Assembly (NCBI GenBank): GCA_965248175.1
Contig: OZ252093.1
Span: forward strand, 2,170,001 to 2,234,000
Direction: 5' to 3'
Origin: VXPQ01 sp965248175
GTDB taxonomy: Bacteria > Bacteroidota > Rhodothermia > Rhodothermales > VXPQ01
DNA: 64,000 bases
The notes under the pieces were generated by a model, which searched no databases, was not told the origin of the DNA, and saw only the letters and a list, made by a program, of their open reading frames with translations. Within the stretch, counting starts at the first letter, position 1, and each line of letters starts with the position of its first letter. The position numbers and the translations under genes are program-made. This document shows, one piece after another, positions 32,705 to 41,693 of this stretch.

Positions 32705-33871
32705 ATGTCTTTGAGCAGAAAACTCCGTTACGGAATGGTGGGCGGCGGCCCCGGCGCCTTCATCGGCGAGGTACATCGCAAGGCTGCTGCCCTCGACGGG
32801 CTCACGATTCTCGTAGCAGGGGCCTTTTCGTCGAATCCTGCCAAGTCGCAGCAGCAGGGCAAGGTGCTGCACCTGGATCCGGCCCGCGTGTACGGCTCCT
32901 ACGAGGAAATGGCCGAGCGGGAGGCTGCGCTTCCCGGAGACGAACGCATTGACTTCGTATCGGTCGTTACCCCGAATTTTATGCATTTCCCGGTAGCCAA
33001 GGCGTTCATCGAGCGCGGCATACATGTCGTGTGCGACAAGCCCATGACGACCACGCTTGAGGAAGCGGAGGAATTATGCCGTCTCGTAGCGGCTCATGAC
33101 GTCGTGTTCGCCCTCACGCACAATTACACGGGCTATCCGATGGTCAAGCAGGCCCGCGCCATGGTGCAGAACGGCGAGCTTGGCGAAATCCACAAGGTGG
33201 TGGTGGAGTATCCGCAAGGCTGGCTTGCCACGAAACTGGAAGACACAGGCAGCAAGCAGGCCGCATGGCGCACGGATCCCTCGAAAGCCGGCGTGTCGTC
33301 GTCGGTGGGGGACATCGGTTCTCACGCGGAAAACCTTGCGCGCTATATCACCGGCCTCGAAATGGAGTCGCTCTGCGCCGATATCCATACGTTCGTACCC
33401 GGACGGGAACTCGAGGACGACGCCAACATGCTGATCCACTACAAGGGGGGAGCGCGGGGCGTATTGCATTGCTCTCAGATTTCCGTCGGGGAGGAGAACA
33501 ACTTAAACATCCGTGTCTACGGTACGGACGGCTCGCTCGCATGGGTCCAGGAGAATCCGAATTACCTGCACTTCCGGTCCAGTGACGGGCCGGAGCGCGT
33601 GTACAAGCGGGGGAACGCCTACCTCGTAGAAGCAGCCCAGCGCAGCACCCGGCTTCCGTCAGGGCATCCCGAAGCGTTTCTGGAGGCGTTTGCGAATATC
33701 TACGTGAATGTGGCGCACGCCATCGAAGCGAAGCGCACCGGAGCAGAGATTGACGACACACTGGATTTCCCCTCGGTGCAGGATGGTGCCGTAGGCGTGC
33801 ATTTCATTCATACGGCCATCGAAAGCGGCAAAAAGCGGGCCTGGGTGGATGCTTCGTATGAGGCGCCGTAG
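32705..33871 (+). CDS. Gfo/Idh/MocA-family oxidoreductase
   Basis: A 388-residue protein. The N-terminal Rossmann fold shows RYGMVGGGPGAFIGEVHRKAA at residue 8, then DFVSVVTPNFMHFPVAKAFIERGIHVVCDKPMTTTLEEAEEL, where the Lys of CDKP is the usual catalytic residue. The second domain has GDIGSHAENLARYITG with the conserved His. Members oxidise or reduce sugars, inositols and related polyols with NAD(P). The substrate is unknown. Gene-poor flanks and an AT-rich island immediately downstream suggest that it marks the end of the ordinary chromosome before foreign DNA. Confidence 0.9.
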   Translation: MSLSRKLRYGMVGGGPGAFIGEVHRKAAALDGLTILVAGAFSSNPAKSQQQGKVLHLDPARVYGSYEEMAEREAALPGDERIDFVSVVTPNFMHFPVAKAFIERGIHVVCDKPMTTTLEEAEELCRLVAAHDVVFALTHNYTGYPMVKQARAMVQNGELGEIHKVVVEYPQGWLATKLEDTGSKQAAWRTDPSKAGVSSSVGDIGSHAENLARYITGLEMESLCADIHTFVPGRELEDDANMLIHYKGGARGVLHCSQISVGEENNLNIRVYGTDGSLAWVQENPNYLHFRSSDGPERVYKRGNAYLVEAAQRSTRLPSGHPEAFLEAFANIYVNVAHAIEAKRTGAEIDDTLDFPSVQDGAVGVHFIHTAIESGKKRAWVDASYEAP

Positions 33872-34780
33872 GGGGTGTGCCCTTGATCAGTAAACAAGGC
33901 AGTAAAACAACAAGACTAGACAAAGCGATGTCTGATAAAAAAGCTACACAGGCAACTCCTGCTCAACAACTTGCCGGTAAAGAATTGCCAGGCGGATGGA
34001 AAGTAGAGGAGTTAATTAGTCAGACAGTAGATCAAACCGGAGGACATTTTTCCACTTCTTACACTGTTCGCAGAGGCAATAATAAAGCCTTTTTAAAGGC
34101 TATGGATTACGCGAAGGCCTTTGAATCACTAGATCCAGCCACGTTTTTAGAACCCATGACAGCAGCATATAATTTCGAAAGAGATGTATTAAAGAAATGT
34201 AAAAGCCTGTCTCGTATTGTTACAGTACTTGACGATGGCCAGATTAAAATTCAAGAGAATGATCCATATAGTATTGTCCAGTATCTAATTTTTGAATTGG
34301 CAGAAGAGGGTGATGTTAGATCATATATGAAATTTGGGAAAGCCTTCGATGAGGCTTGGTCTTTACGGATAATTCATTCAGCAGCAGTAGCGTTGCGGCA
34401 GCTTCATTCAGTAGAAATAGCTCACCAAGACTTAAAGCCATCAAATATGGTTATCTTTAAAGGAGGTTATTCTAAATTGGTTGATTTAGGTAGAGCATCT
34501 GATCGTAATAACACGTCACCTCATGACGATCTTACCTTGGCAGGTGACCGGACCTATGCGCCACCAGAACTTTTATACGATCATATTGACCCAGATTGGA
34601 ATACACGGCGGTTGGGATGTGACATGTATTTATTGGGTAGCCTTGTAGTATTTTTCTATTTCGGTGGTGTTTCTATGACACATTTACTTTTAAATCGTTT
34701 GCATAGGGACTTATAAAGAATGCTTGACAGGCCTGAAATGTTATATTACGGGTAGTTGCAATCACAGACGGATGAGGACA

Positions 34781-35719
34781 ATGCACAAGGCGCCCGGTAG
34801 ATCAGAAAGGAATGGAATCACGCTGTTTGCTCTGTTGCAAATGTTTCCGGACGAAGAGGCGGTGGAACGCTGGTTCGAGGCCCAGCGTTGGCCGGACGGC
34901 GAACGCGCTTGCCCGAAGTGCGGGTGCATGAATACCCGTCGCGTCAAAAGCCGCAAGCCTATGCCTTTCTGGTGTAAGGACTGTCGTTCCTACTTCAGTT
35001 TGAAGACCGCAACCGTCATGGCCGATTCCAACCTCGGCTTGCGTACATGGGCATTCGGCATGTACCTCATGGCTACGAACCTGAAAGGTGTGTCGAGCAT
35101 GAAATTGCATAGGGATTTGGGCATCTCGCAACCGACCGCGTGGTTCATGGCGCAGCGTCTACGCGAAGGGTTGCCGTTGGGGACAAACAAACTGACGGGA
35201 ATCGTCGAGGTGGATGAAACCTGTCTTGGCGGGAAGGAATCAAACAAGCATGCCAGTAAGAAACTCCATGTGGGCGGCGGCACGTCGGGCAAAGCAACCG
35301 TCATGGGTGCGAAAGAGCGGGGCGGTAAGATCGCGGCCCGCCCGTTAGGTTGGGAACCGGGCGAAACGCTCGCCGGATTCGTCCATGAGAACGTAGAGGC
35401 CGGGGAAACGGTCTACACGGACGATCACAGGGCATACCGGAGCCTGAAGGAAGTGTACGAGCATGAGACGGTGAGGCACTCCGTATCCGAATACGTGAAC
35501 GGACAGGCCCATACAAACGGGATCGAATCGTTCTGGGCGCTCTTGAAGCGCGGGTATCACGGTACGTTCCACAAGATGAGCCGGAAGCACTTGCACCGCT
35601 ACATTACCGAGTTCGCCGCCCGCCATAACTTCCGTGGCCTCGACACACTGGAGCAGATGGAAGTCATGGCCCGGAGCATGGAAGGAAGACGTATCAAGTA
35701 TCACGAACTCATAGCGTAA
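34781..35719 (+). CDS. IS1595-family transposase (ISXO2-like), copy 1
   Basis: I use ATG 34781 (MHKAPGRSERNGITLFALLQ), matching the start of the related transposase at 53917; in-frame codons upstream also exist. The 312-residue protein begins with a recruiting helix region, then an N-terminal zinc ribbon (CPKCGC..CKDC), then the DDE-like ISXO2 nuclease: VEVDETCLGGKE, YTDDHRAY and the acidic NGIESFWALLKRGYHG. It cuts and joins the element's ends. It differs from the second copy by a single residue in the GLPLGTNK segment. Confidence 0.95.
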   Translation: MHKAPGRSERNGITLFALLQMFPDEEAVERWFEAQRWPDGERACPKCGCMNTRRVKSRKPMPFWCKDCRSYFSLKTATVMADSNLGLRTWAFGMYLMATNLKGVSSMKLHRDLGISQPTAWFMAQRLREGLPLGTNKLTGIVEVDETCLGGKESNKHASKKLHVGGGTSGKATVMGAKERGGKIAARPLGWEPGETLAGFVHENVEAGETVYTDDHRAYRSLKEVYEHETVRHSVSEYVNGQAHTNGIESFWALLKRGYHGTFHKMSRKHLHRYITEFAARHNFRGLDTLEQMEVMARSMEGRRIKYHELIA

Positions 35720-35882
35720 TGGCATACGCGCAACTTGTTAGTCAGGAATTGCCGAAGGAGGGCGAGGGAAGTTAGTCCGTATGGCAAGGGGCAATCCACC
35801 ACGTCCAGGCTCACAAAGAAATTATTAGCCGATATGCTTCCGATCGAAGACCTTCCCGGTTGGATCGAAACCACGATAGGCC

Positions 35883-36032
35883 ATGACCGACAAACGACAA
35901 CCCCCTGTTCAGGAACAGCCCAAGCCCGCCGAAGGCGAGCGCGTTGTAACAATGGAGATGCCGGAGAACATGGCACGGGCGATCTTCGACCATGCCGACC
36001 GCAAGCCCGGGATCAAACCGGCGAAGCCTTGA
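35883..36032 (+). CDS. 49-residue passenger ORF of the IS1595 element
   Basis: ATG 35883 reads MTDKRQPPVQEQPKPAEGER, then VVTMEMPENMARAIFDHADR and KPGIKPAKP, to TGA 36030. It is polar and proline/charge rich. No ribosome binding site of quality is seen. An exact counterpart exists in the second copy at 36789. No known role. It may be an accessory protein of the transposase or just a conserved stretch. Confidence 0.35.
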   Translation: MTDKRQPPVQEQPKPAEGERVVTMEMPENMARAIFDHADRKPGIKPAKP

Positions 36033-36375
36033 CGGTAATCGCTCTTGTCAAGCATTCTTTGTAATTCCCTTTGCATATTAAATATCGGTCAAAAAAACTG
36101 GGTGGCATTTACGCTGGTGATTATAATGAAGTTTTGACATATATCCATCATCATTTTATACAGATTGTTCGAGAACTTCGTGGACTAGAAAGTAAATATT
36201 CTGAGGAGATTGCCAATTTAGTTAAGCAGTTGTGTAATCCTGATTCTGCACAACGTGGTCATCCTGTAGATATTAAACGTGGGCGTAATCAATACAATTT
36301 AGAAAGATACATTACTACTTTTGATCGACTTGCTCGTAAAGCAGAGAGTTCACTAACCCAAAAGAGAAACTAATC

Positions 36376-36751
36376 ATGGCTGGCTTTATTGGATATGAAG
36401 ATCGTAGAGTTATTCCCCGTTGGAGAACCTTTAATAAGACTCTTAGTCTTGGAGAACTGGATCCGGTTGAAAATAATTATGTTCATTTTAGAATATCTTA
36501 TGATTTCTTGGCACAAAAAATTAGTGATTGGAGAAAATATAGAACTGTAGCTCACGCAACCGATCTTGTAGGCTCAGCAAGCCTTATAATTGGAAAAACA
36601 GAAGATGTAAATATTATTGCTGCTGCAAGATTTCTACTCAGGGATGATATTAGCGTATCTCCATGGAGTAGGGAGATTGCTAGACGGATATTGAAGAGAC
36701 CAGATACTAATGAGAGCATATCGAATGTTGAGGAGCTAGATAAGAAGATTT
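36376..36751 (+). pseudogene. Partner gene of the kinase, truncated by IS1595 copy 2
   Basis: Starts ATG 36376, two bases after the kinase stop, and reads MAGFIGYEDRRVIPRWRTFN onward with 125 native residues before the element begins at 36752. In the present sequence the frame runs on for 53 element-encoded residues to TGA 36910. The protein is helical, AT-rich and unlike anything I recognise. Segments such as TVAHATDLVGSASLIIG and ARRILKRPDTNESISNVEEL suggest helical repeats. The original length is unknown. Confidence 0.65.
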
Positions 36752-36788
36752 GGGAATTACAAAGAATGCTTGACAAGAGCGATTACCG

Positions 36789-36938
36789 TCAAGGCTTCGC
36801 CGGTTTGATCCCGGGCTTGCGGTCGGCATGGTCGAAGATCGCCCGTGCCATGTTCTCCGGCATCTCCATTGTTACAACGCGCTCGCCTTCGGCGGGCTTG
36901 GGCTGTTCCTGAACAGGGGGTTGTCGTTTGTCGGTCAT
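36789..36938 (-). CDS. 49-residue passenger ORF, IS1595 copy 2
   Basis: Counterpart of the frame at 35883 in the inverted element, read from ATG at 36938 with the same sequence. Listed for completeness because its conservation cannot be judged from two nearly identical copies. Confidence 0.3.
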   Translation of the reverse strand: MTDKRQPPVQEQPKPAEGERVVTMEMPENMARAIFDHADRKPGIKPAKP

Positions 36939-37101
36939 GGCCTATCGTGGTTTCGATCCAACCGGGAAGGTCTTCGATCGGAAGCATATCGGCTAATAAT
37001 TTCTTTGTGAGCCTGGACGTGGTGGATTGCCCCTTGCCATACGGACTAACTTCCCTCGCCCTCCTTCGGCAATTCCTGACTAACAAGTTGCGCGTATGCC
37101 A

Positions 37102-38040
37102 TTACGCTATGAGTTCGTGATACTTGATACGTCTTCCTTCCATGCTCCGGGCCATGACTTCCATCTGCTCCAGTGTGTCGAGGCCACGGAAGTTATGGCG
37201 GGCGGCGAACTCGGTAATGTAGCGGTGCAAGTGCTTCCGGCTCATCTTGTGGAACGTACCGTGATACCCGCGCTTCAAGAGCGCCCAGAACGATTCGATC
37301 CCGTTTGTATGGGCCTGTCCGTTCACGTATTCGGATACGGAGTGCCTCACCGTCTCATGCTCGTACACTTCCTTCAGGCTCCGGTATGCCCTGTGATCGT
37401 CCGTGTAGACCGTTTCCCCGGCCTCTACGTTCTCATGGACGAATCCGGCGAGCGTTTCGCCCGGTTCCCAACCTAACGGGCGGGCCGCGATCTTACCGCC
37501 CCGCTCTTTCGCACCCATGACGGTTGCTTTGCCCGACGTGCCGCCGCCCACATGGAGTTTCTTACTGGCATGCTTGTTTGATTCCTTCCCGCCAAGACAG
37601 GTTTCATCCACCTCGACGATTCCCGTCAGTTTGTTTGTCTCCAACGGCAACCCTTCGCGTAGACGCTGCGCCATGAACCACGCGGTCGGTTGCGAGATGC
37701 CCAAATCCCTATGCAATTTCATGCTCGACACACCTTTCAGGTTCGTAGCCATGAGGTACATGCCGAATGCCCATGTACGCAAGCCGAGGTTGGAATCGGC
37801 CATGACGGTCGCGGTCTTCAAACTGAAGTAGGAACGACAGTCCTTACACCAGAAAGGCATAGGCTTGCGGCTTTTGACGCGACGGGTATTCATGCACCCG
37901 CACTTCGGGCAAGCGCGTTCGCCGTCCGGCCAACGCTGGGCCTCGAACCAGCGTTCCACCGCCTCTTCGTCCGGAAACATTTGCAACAGAGCAAACAGCG
38001 TGATTCCATTCCTTTCTGATCTACCGGGCGCCTTGTGCAT
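37102..38040 (-). CDS. IS1595-family transposase (ISXO2-like), copy 2
   Basis: Mirror image of the gene at 34781, with the same zinc ribbon and DDE-like landmarks. A Glu replaces Gly in the GLPL.TNK segment. The gene is otherwise intact, so both elements may still be active and could recombine with each other. Confidence 0.95.
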   Translation of the reverse strand: MHKAPGRSERNGITLFALLQMFPDEEAVERWFEAQRWPDGERACPKCGCMNTRRVKSRKPMPFWCKDCRSYFSLKTATVMADSNLGLRTWAFGMYLMATNLKGVSSMKLHRDLGISQPTAWFMAQRLREGLPLETNKLTGIVEVDETCLGGKESNKHASKKLHVGGGTSGKATVMGAKERGGKIAARPLGWEPGETLAGFVHENVEAGETVYTDDHRAYRSLKEVYEHETVRHSVSEYVNGQAHTNGIESFWALLKRGYHGTFHKMSRKHLHRYITEFAARHNFRGLDTLEQMEVMARSMEGRRIKYHELIA

Positions 38041-38115
38041 TGTCCTCATCCGTCTGTGATTGCAACTACCCGTAATATAACATTTCAGGCCTGTCAAGCA
38101 TTCTTTATAAGTCCC

Positions 38116-38510
38116 AATCCTGATCCATCATATCGGCTATGCCTATAAGCGCAAGCAAGGGGGGTTACATACTGCCAAGCCTCCGGTTGCTTCTTCGGCT
38201 TCGGTCGGGCTACCTGGCCACTTCACCCGCCTTAGCCTTACTCTCCGGCGCACACATAGGGGCAACGACTCGGCTTGACCCAGCCCTCCTCATTAATTGT
38301 ATGCAAATTATTGTGTACACTACATAGTCATTTAGCGTTAATTAGTGTTTTTATCATGTCTATTTGTTGCCATCTCTAATGGAGAATCACGCTCCAAAAA
38401 ACGTACATGCCATGTTGGACAGCGACCGACTACGAAGCCCTTTGGCAACTTTTGTATATAATCCCCTCTTTTTTTACCGGTCCTTGTTATTGCGAGGAAT
38501 GCCCCTTATG
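38116..38510. other. Intergenic junction region between IS1595 copy 2 and the receptor remnant
   Basis: About 400 bp without a credible gene. The first 230 bp have mixed composition, and the part around 38290-38400 is AT-rich like the kinase island. The break between island DNA and TonB receptor DNA must lie in or near here, but no clear duplication or repeat marks it. Confidence 0.5.
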
Positions 38511-38861
38511 ATGGTTAACGTCATTGAACAACGTGGTGGGTTTACACAATCCACACTTCCCGATTCTCCTGACGCCGGGCTCTACGGAGACGACCGGCCG
38601 GGTGATTTCCGGAAGTCGGGCGTGGCCTATGTGCCCATCATTGAAGGGCAGTTGCCGGAGGCCGGCGAAGGTGGGCCGCTCTATTATGTGGCGGAAGAGA
38701 ACAGGTATTACGAGTGGAACGGCGGTTCCTTTGCGGCTGCGGACCAGGGCAGAGTGGACCAGGTGTTGGACGACAAGGCATACATCAACATGCCGAACCG
38801 GATGTCCAGCCAGTTCCTGAACCCGCGCAACGTGTTCTTCGGCTTGCGGATATCCTTCTGA
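38511..38861 (+). pseudogene. TonB-dependent receptor, 3' remnant
   Basis: The frame from 38511 reads ...SPDAGLYGDDRPGDFRKSGV, later YNMPNRMSS-like DDKAYINMPNRMSSQF and ends LNPRNVFFGLRISF, the last strands of a SusC/TonB-type receptor of this lineage. The plug and most of the barrel are missing. There is no signal peptide. It precedes a secreted sorting-domain protein at 38908, reproducing the receptor/secreted-protein pair at 1-3995, so the intact locus once had the same design. Confidence 0.75.
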
Positions 38862-38907
38862 ACATAGCCGGCAACCATTCCTGACATCCTGAAGACCGAG
38901 AGACATT

Positions 38908-41118
38908 ATGCGAATCGTTCAATCCATCCGCACATGGGGATGCATGGCAGCCGGTTTGGCGCTGGTGTTGTCGCTGGCCGGGCCCATTGAGGAGGCGAAA
39001 GCCCAGTGGATCCCCAAATGGCTCAATGTTGGTGACCTCCAGAGTTGGTACCTGTCCGGAGGAGCCAATCCGGAAAGAAGCAATGTGGTCTGGAATTATC
39101 CGGCCATTCGGCCCTCTGCGGGCTATAGCCGCTGGAAGGGATTCTGGGTCGGGGCAAAAAACGTGCAGGATGTGGAAGGCGGGAGGATGTTCCCCATTCG
39201 CATTTCGCACACGGGGCCCCGTGTGCCCGGCATCGGGGAGGTGTTCAGTGTTTCACATGTCCTGTATTCCCGATACGAACCGACAACGGTGCAGGTGGAC
39301 GGGTTCGACACGTTCCTGCAGCCCGTGATCCCCGACCAGATCGATTCCGGCATAGCGCCCGACCGCATGGTAGTCTCGGAGATTAATACCTCCATCGGCT
39401 TGACAGTGAACCGGTCAGCGATGCAGTGGAGCCATCCAGACCACGAAAACTATCACCTTATCGAGTATACGTTTGTCAACACGGGCAACCAGGACGGCGA
39501 CCCCGATATCGAGGCGGAGAATAATAACCTGGAGGGCGTTTACATCATGTTCCTCGAACGCCCGACGGGCGCCGGATCTGCGGGCGCCTGGGACAACAGC
39601 GCCGGCGGAGTCGCCTGGGGGCAGTACACCATGAACGACGCCGTCGGCGATGGCCTCAGCGATTACGGCGTCGATTTTCGCGCGTCGTTCGCATGGCTGG
39701 GCAATATCAAGGAAGTCGCCGGAAAGCCGGTGAACACGCTCGGCAACCCCTTCTGGGTCAACCACCGCAGGAATCCGATACCCGCCGATACGTTGGGCCG
39801 CCTTGGCAGCGCCAATTTCACGGGCGTCGTGGCCGTTCATGCGGATACGGAGGCGCATGCCGAAGGAGGATCCTCGCCCGATGACCCGGGGCAACCGAGC
39901 ATGATGTCGTTTTTGAACTCGGACTTCGGTTCTCTCACCAGTACCTCGGATCACAACAACGAGACGAACATGGCGTTGGAGTACCAGTGGTTCGAGTGTG
40001 GCTCCGCGCCGGTACCTACCGGGGCGGTTGCCGAGCCGGGCACGCCAGGCTGCGTTCCACGTAGCTGGCCGACACAGGCACGACTCGTTCAAGGGCAAAC
40101 GGCGAGCACTCCCTATGACGAGGACCCCGACTTTGCCAACCAGACGGCTGACCCCACCCTTGGCGCCGGCGCCGGCGGCTTCGGGTTTGTACAGGCCTTC
40201 GGCCCCTACGACATTGCGTTTGGCGAGGAGGTGAAGGTCGTCATTGCGGAAGGCATTGCAGGACTGAGCGACGAAGCAGCGTGGGACATCGGCCGGGCCT
40301 ACAAATTATCCGGCTGGGATGACGACATGATTTTCGAGTTCGATGCCAACGGTAACGGGGTGATCGATACCGACGAGGCGATGACGAAGAATGAGTGGTT
40401 TATGACGGCGCGCGATTCGATGTTTCAGATGTTCCAGCGAGCCATCGATAACTACCGGGGAGGGTTAAATGCACCGCACCCGCCCGCGCCGCCCTCCTCG
40501 TTCATCGTGACGTCCGGAACGGATCAAATCAACATCGCGTGGACCGTCCCGCAGGCGCCTGCCACATGGGAACTCTACCGGGCCCAGAAGCACTACTCCG
40601 GGATTGTGACGGCTCTCGAAGTGGGGTCTAACGGGCTGGCCGTGCCGGATCGGGCGCGCGCGTATGCACTGGTCCAGACCCTGGCGGGCGGTGCGACGAG
40701 TTATGAGGATCCGGATGTGGCGCGGGGTGGCTCCTACTACTACTACCTGCAGGGTGTCGGCAGCGCCGGTTCGAGGACCAATCGCTACTATTCGCAGACC
40801 TACAACCCCGCGTTCCTGCGGCGTCCGCCAACGTCAAGCGAAACGGAAGAGATTCCGGCCACCTTCTCGCTGGAACAGAACTACCCGAACCCGTTCAATC
40901 CTTCGACGGCCATCGAATACTCCCTTGACGCTCCCGGCCACGTCGAACTTGCCATATACAATATGACGGGCGCGAAGGTAGCGACGCTTGTATACGGGTA
41001 CATGCCCGCGGGAAGTCATTCCGTCGCATGGAAAAGCGATGTGCCCAGCGGAACGTACCTGTACCGTCTTACCGCATCCGGACATTCGGAAACACGGTAT
41101 ATGACGCTGGTTCGGTGA
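38908..41118 (+). CDS. Secreted protein with type IX-like C-terminal sorting domain
   Basis: A 736-residue protein with a signal peptide (residues 1-34, cleavage near EAKAQW). The centre resembles the protein at 2007 in style (TVNRSAMQWSHPDHENYHLIEYTF, GPYDIAFGEEVKVVIAEGIAGL), followed by a fibronectin-type-III-like module (residues 525-640) and the sorting domain: FSLEQNYPNPFNPSTAIEYS, VELAIYNMTGAKVATLV, PSGTYLYRLTASG. This C-terminal pattern directs secretion and surface attachment in the Bacteroidota. Its receptor partner immediately upstream is a remnant, so the system is probably no longer complete. Confidence 0.8.
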   Translation: MRIVQSIRTWGCMAAGLALVLSLAGPIEEAKAQWIPKWLNVGDLQSWYLSGGANPERSNVVWNYPAIRPSAGYSRWKGFWVGAKNVQDVEGGRMFPIRISHTGPRVPGIGEVFSVSHVLYSRYEPTTVQVDGFDTFLQPVIPDQIDSGIAPDRMVVSEINTSIGLTVNRSAMQWSHPDHENYHLIEYTFVNTGNQDGDPDIEAENNNLEGVYIMFLERPTGAGSAGAWDNSAGGVAWGQYTMNDAVGDGLSDYGVDFRASFAWLGNIKEVAGKPVNTLGNPFWVNHRRNPIPADTLGRLGSANFTGVVAVHADTEAHAEGGSSPDDPGQPSMMSFLNSDFGSLTSTSDHNNETNMALEYQWFECGSAPVPTGAVAEPGTPGCVPRSWPTQARLVQGQTASTPYDEDPDFANQTADPTLGAGAGGFGFVQAFGPYDIAFGEEVKVVIAEGIAGLSDEAAWDIGRAYKLSGWDDDMIFEFDANGNGVIDTDEAMTKNEWFMTARDSMFQMFQRAIDNYRGGLNAPHPPAPPSSFIVTSGTDQINIAWTVPQAPATWELYRAQKHYSGIVTALEVGSNGLAVPDRARAYALVQTLAGGATSYEDPDVARGGSYYYYLQGVGSAGSRTNRYYSQTYNPAFLRRPPTSSETEEIPATFSLEQNYPNPFNPSTAIEYSLDAPGHVELAIYNMTGAKVATLVYGYMPAGSHSVAWKSDVPSGTYLYRLTASGHSETRYMTLVR

Positions 41119-41348
41119 TTTCGTGTGGCAAACTACCAAAGGAGAAATGGTCCGTAAAAATTGGACAGTGTTTTAAGTGCAGGATTGCGTTGTGTTCATG
41201 CTGCTTTGGTGAGTGGTTTTCGTTGGTGGAATACGTCGTCGGACGGAGATGTTGCGGAGCGCAGCGGCTGCGGACGTGCAGACGATAGCCGCCGCGCTGA
41301 TTGCTCCGGTCCACTCGCTTCCCGGTGGCGCCCCGAGCGCGTACAACT

Positions 41349-41646
41349 CTACCTGGCGGCTTCGGCCTCAACCCGGGCCCACTCGTCCTCCGGAATGGAG
41401 GTCAACTCCATCTTCCCTCCCTGGGTGCGCAATTGCGCCTCGCCGCCCCAGTACCAGTATTGCCGGTAGTAGTGCGAAGCATCCGTTGCCAGACGCCATA
41501 GGGTCTTGAGGTGGTCGGGCAATTCGTTCCAGCGATCCTGATTGGCAAAAAAGTGGCCGATCCAGGCGCCTCCGGGCACTCACGCAAAGGGGTAGGGCGG
41601 AGGCGAGCGTCGCGAGGATCAGGGGGCGAACAGATGATCTCTTCAT
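41349..41646 (-). pseudogene. TRAP transporter solute-binding protein (DctP type), internally deleted
   Basis: From ATG 41646 the minus strand reads a good signal peptide, MKRSSVRPLILATLASALPL and CVSA. About 70 bases in, the frame changes to GGAWIGHFFANQDRWNELPD, HLKTLWRLATDASHYYRQYW and ends VEAEAAR, the C-terminal helices of DctP-type binding proteins. The central 250 or so residues that form the ligand cleft are missing and the junction is out of frame. No TRAP membrane components are nearby. It lies directly downstream of the PQQ dehydrogenase on the same strand. Confidence 0.7.
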
Positions 41647-41693
41647 GGGTGACAATGTGTTGAAGTTACTTGCCGGAGGCCAGCCGGAAAGCA

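Larger units (their letters stand above)
34706..36069 (+). mobile_element. IS1595-family insertion sequence, copy 1 (1364 bp)
   Basis: The ends are near-perfect 26-bp inverted repeats (GGGACTTATAAAGAATGCTT at the left, with GGGAATTACAAAGAATGCTT read inward from the right). They are flanked by an exact 8-bp target duplication TTTGCATA (34698-34705 and 36070-36077), the size expected for IS1595. It carries one transposase gene and a 49-codon passenger frame. The insertion lies inside the kinase gene. Confidence 0.95.
33928..36373 (+). pseudogene. Hanks-type protein kinase gene interrupted by IS1595 element
   Basis: ATG 33928 opens a protein kinase: VAIK-type lysine in AFLKAMD (Lys57), catalytic loop HQDLKPSN (His166 to Asn173, Asp168), DLG in place of DFG (Asp187), activation-segment end YAPPELL (Glu214). 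The frame runs into an insertion at 34706. Removing 34706-36069 and one copy of the TTTGCATA duplication rejoins ...HLLLNRLH with IKYRSKKLGGIYAGDYNEVL and restores an uninterrupted 357-residue protein ending at TAA 36371. The C-terminal 100 residues are helical and unassigned. GC is far below the surroundings. The next gene starts two bases after the stop, so the two form an operon. The kinase is now broken. Confidence 0.85.
36752..38115 (-). mobile_element. IS1595-family insertion sequence, copy 2, inverted, no target duplication
   Basis: Exactly the same length (1364 bp) and ends as copy 1 but in the opposite orientation, 682 bp away. The flanks are GAAGATTT on the left and AATCCTGA on the right, which do not match, so the 8-bp duplication expected from a simple insertion is missing. 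The best explanation is a deletion running outward from the right end after insertion. The adjacent TonB receptor has in fact lost its 5' part. Confidence 0.93.

Noticed and set aside
33928..38115. Composite transposon formed by the two IS1595 copies
   Set aside because: The outer ends do not share a target duplication. Copy 1 has its own duplication on both sides, so the two inserted separately.
32536..38116. tRNA-Pro as attachment site of an integrative element
   Set aside because: No integrase and no repeat of the tRNA 3' end was seen at the far side of the AT-rich island.
38139..38327. 62-codon frame after IS1595 copy 2
   Set aside because: No ribosome site, no similarity, and it lies in the deletion-junction stretch.
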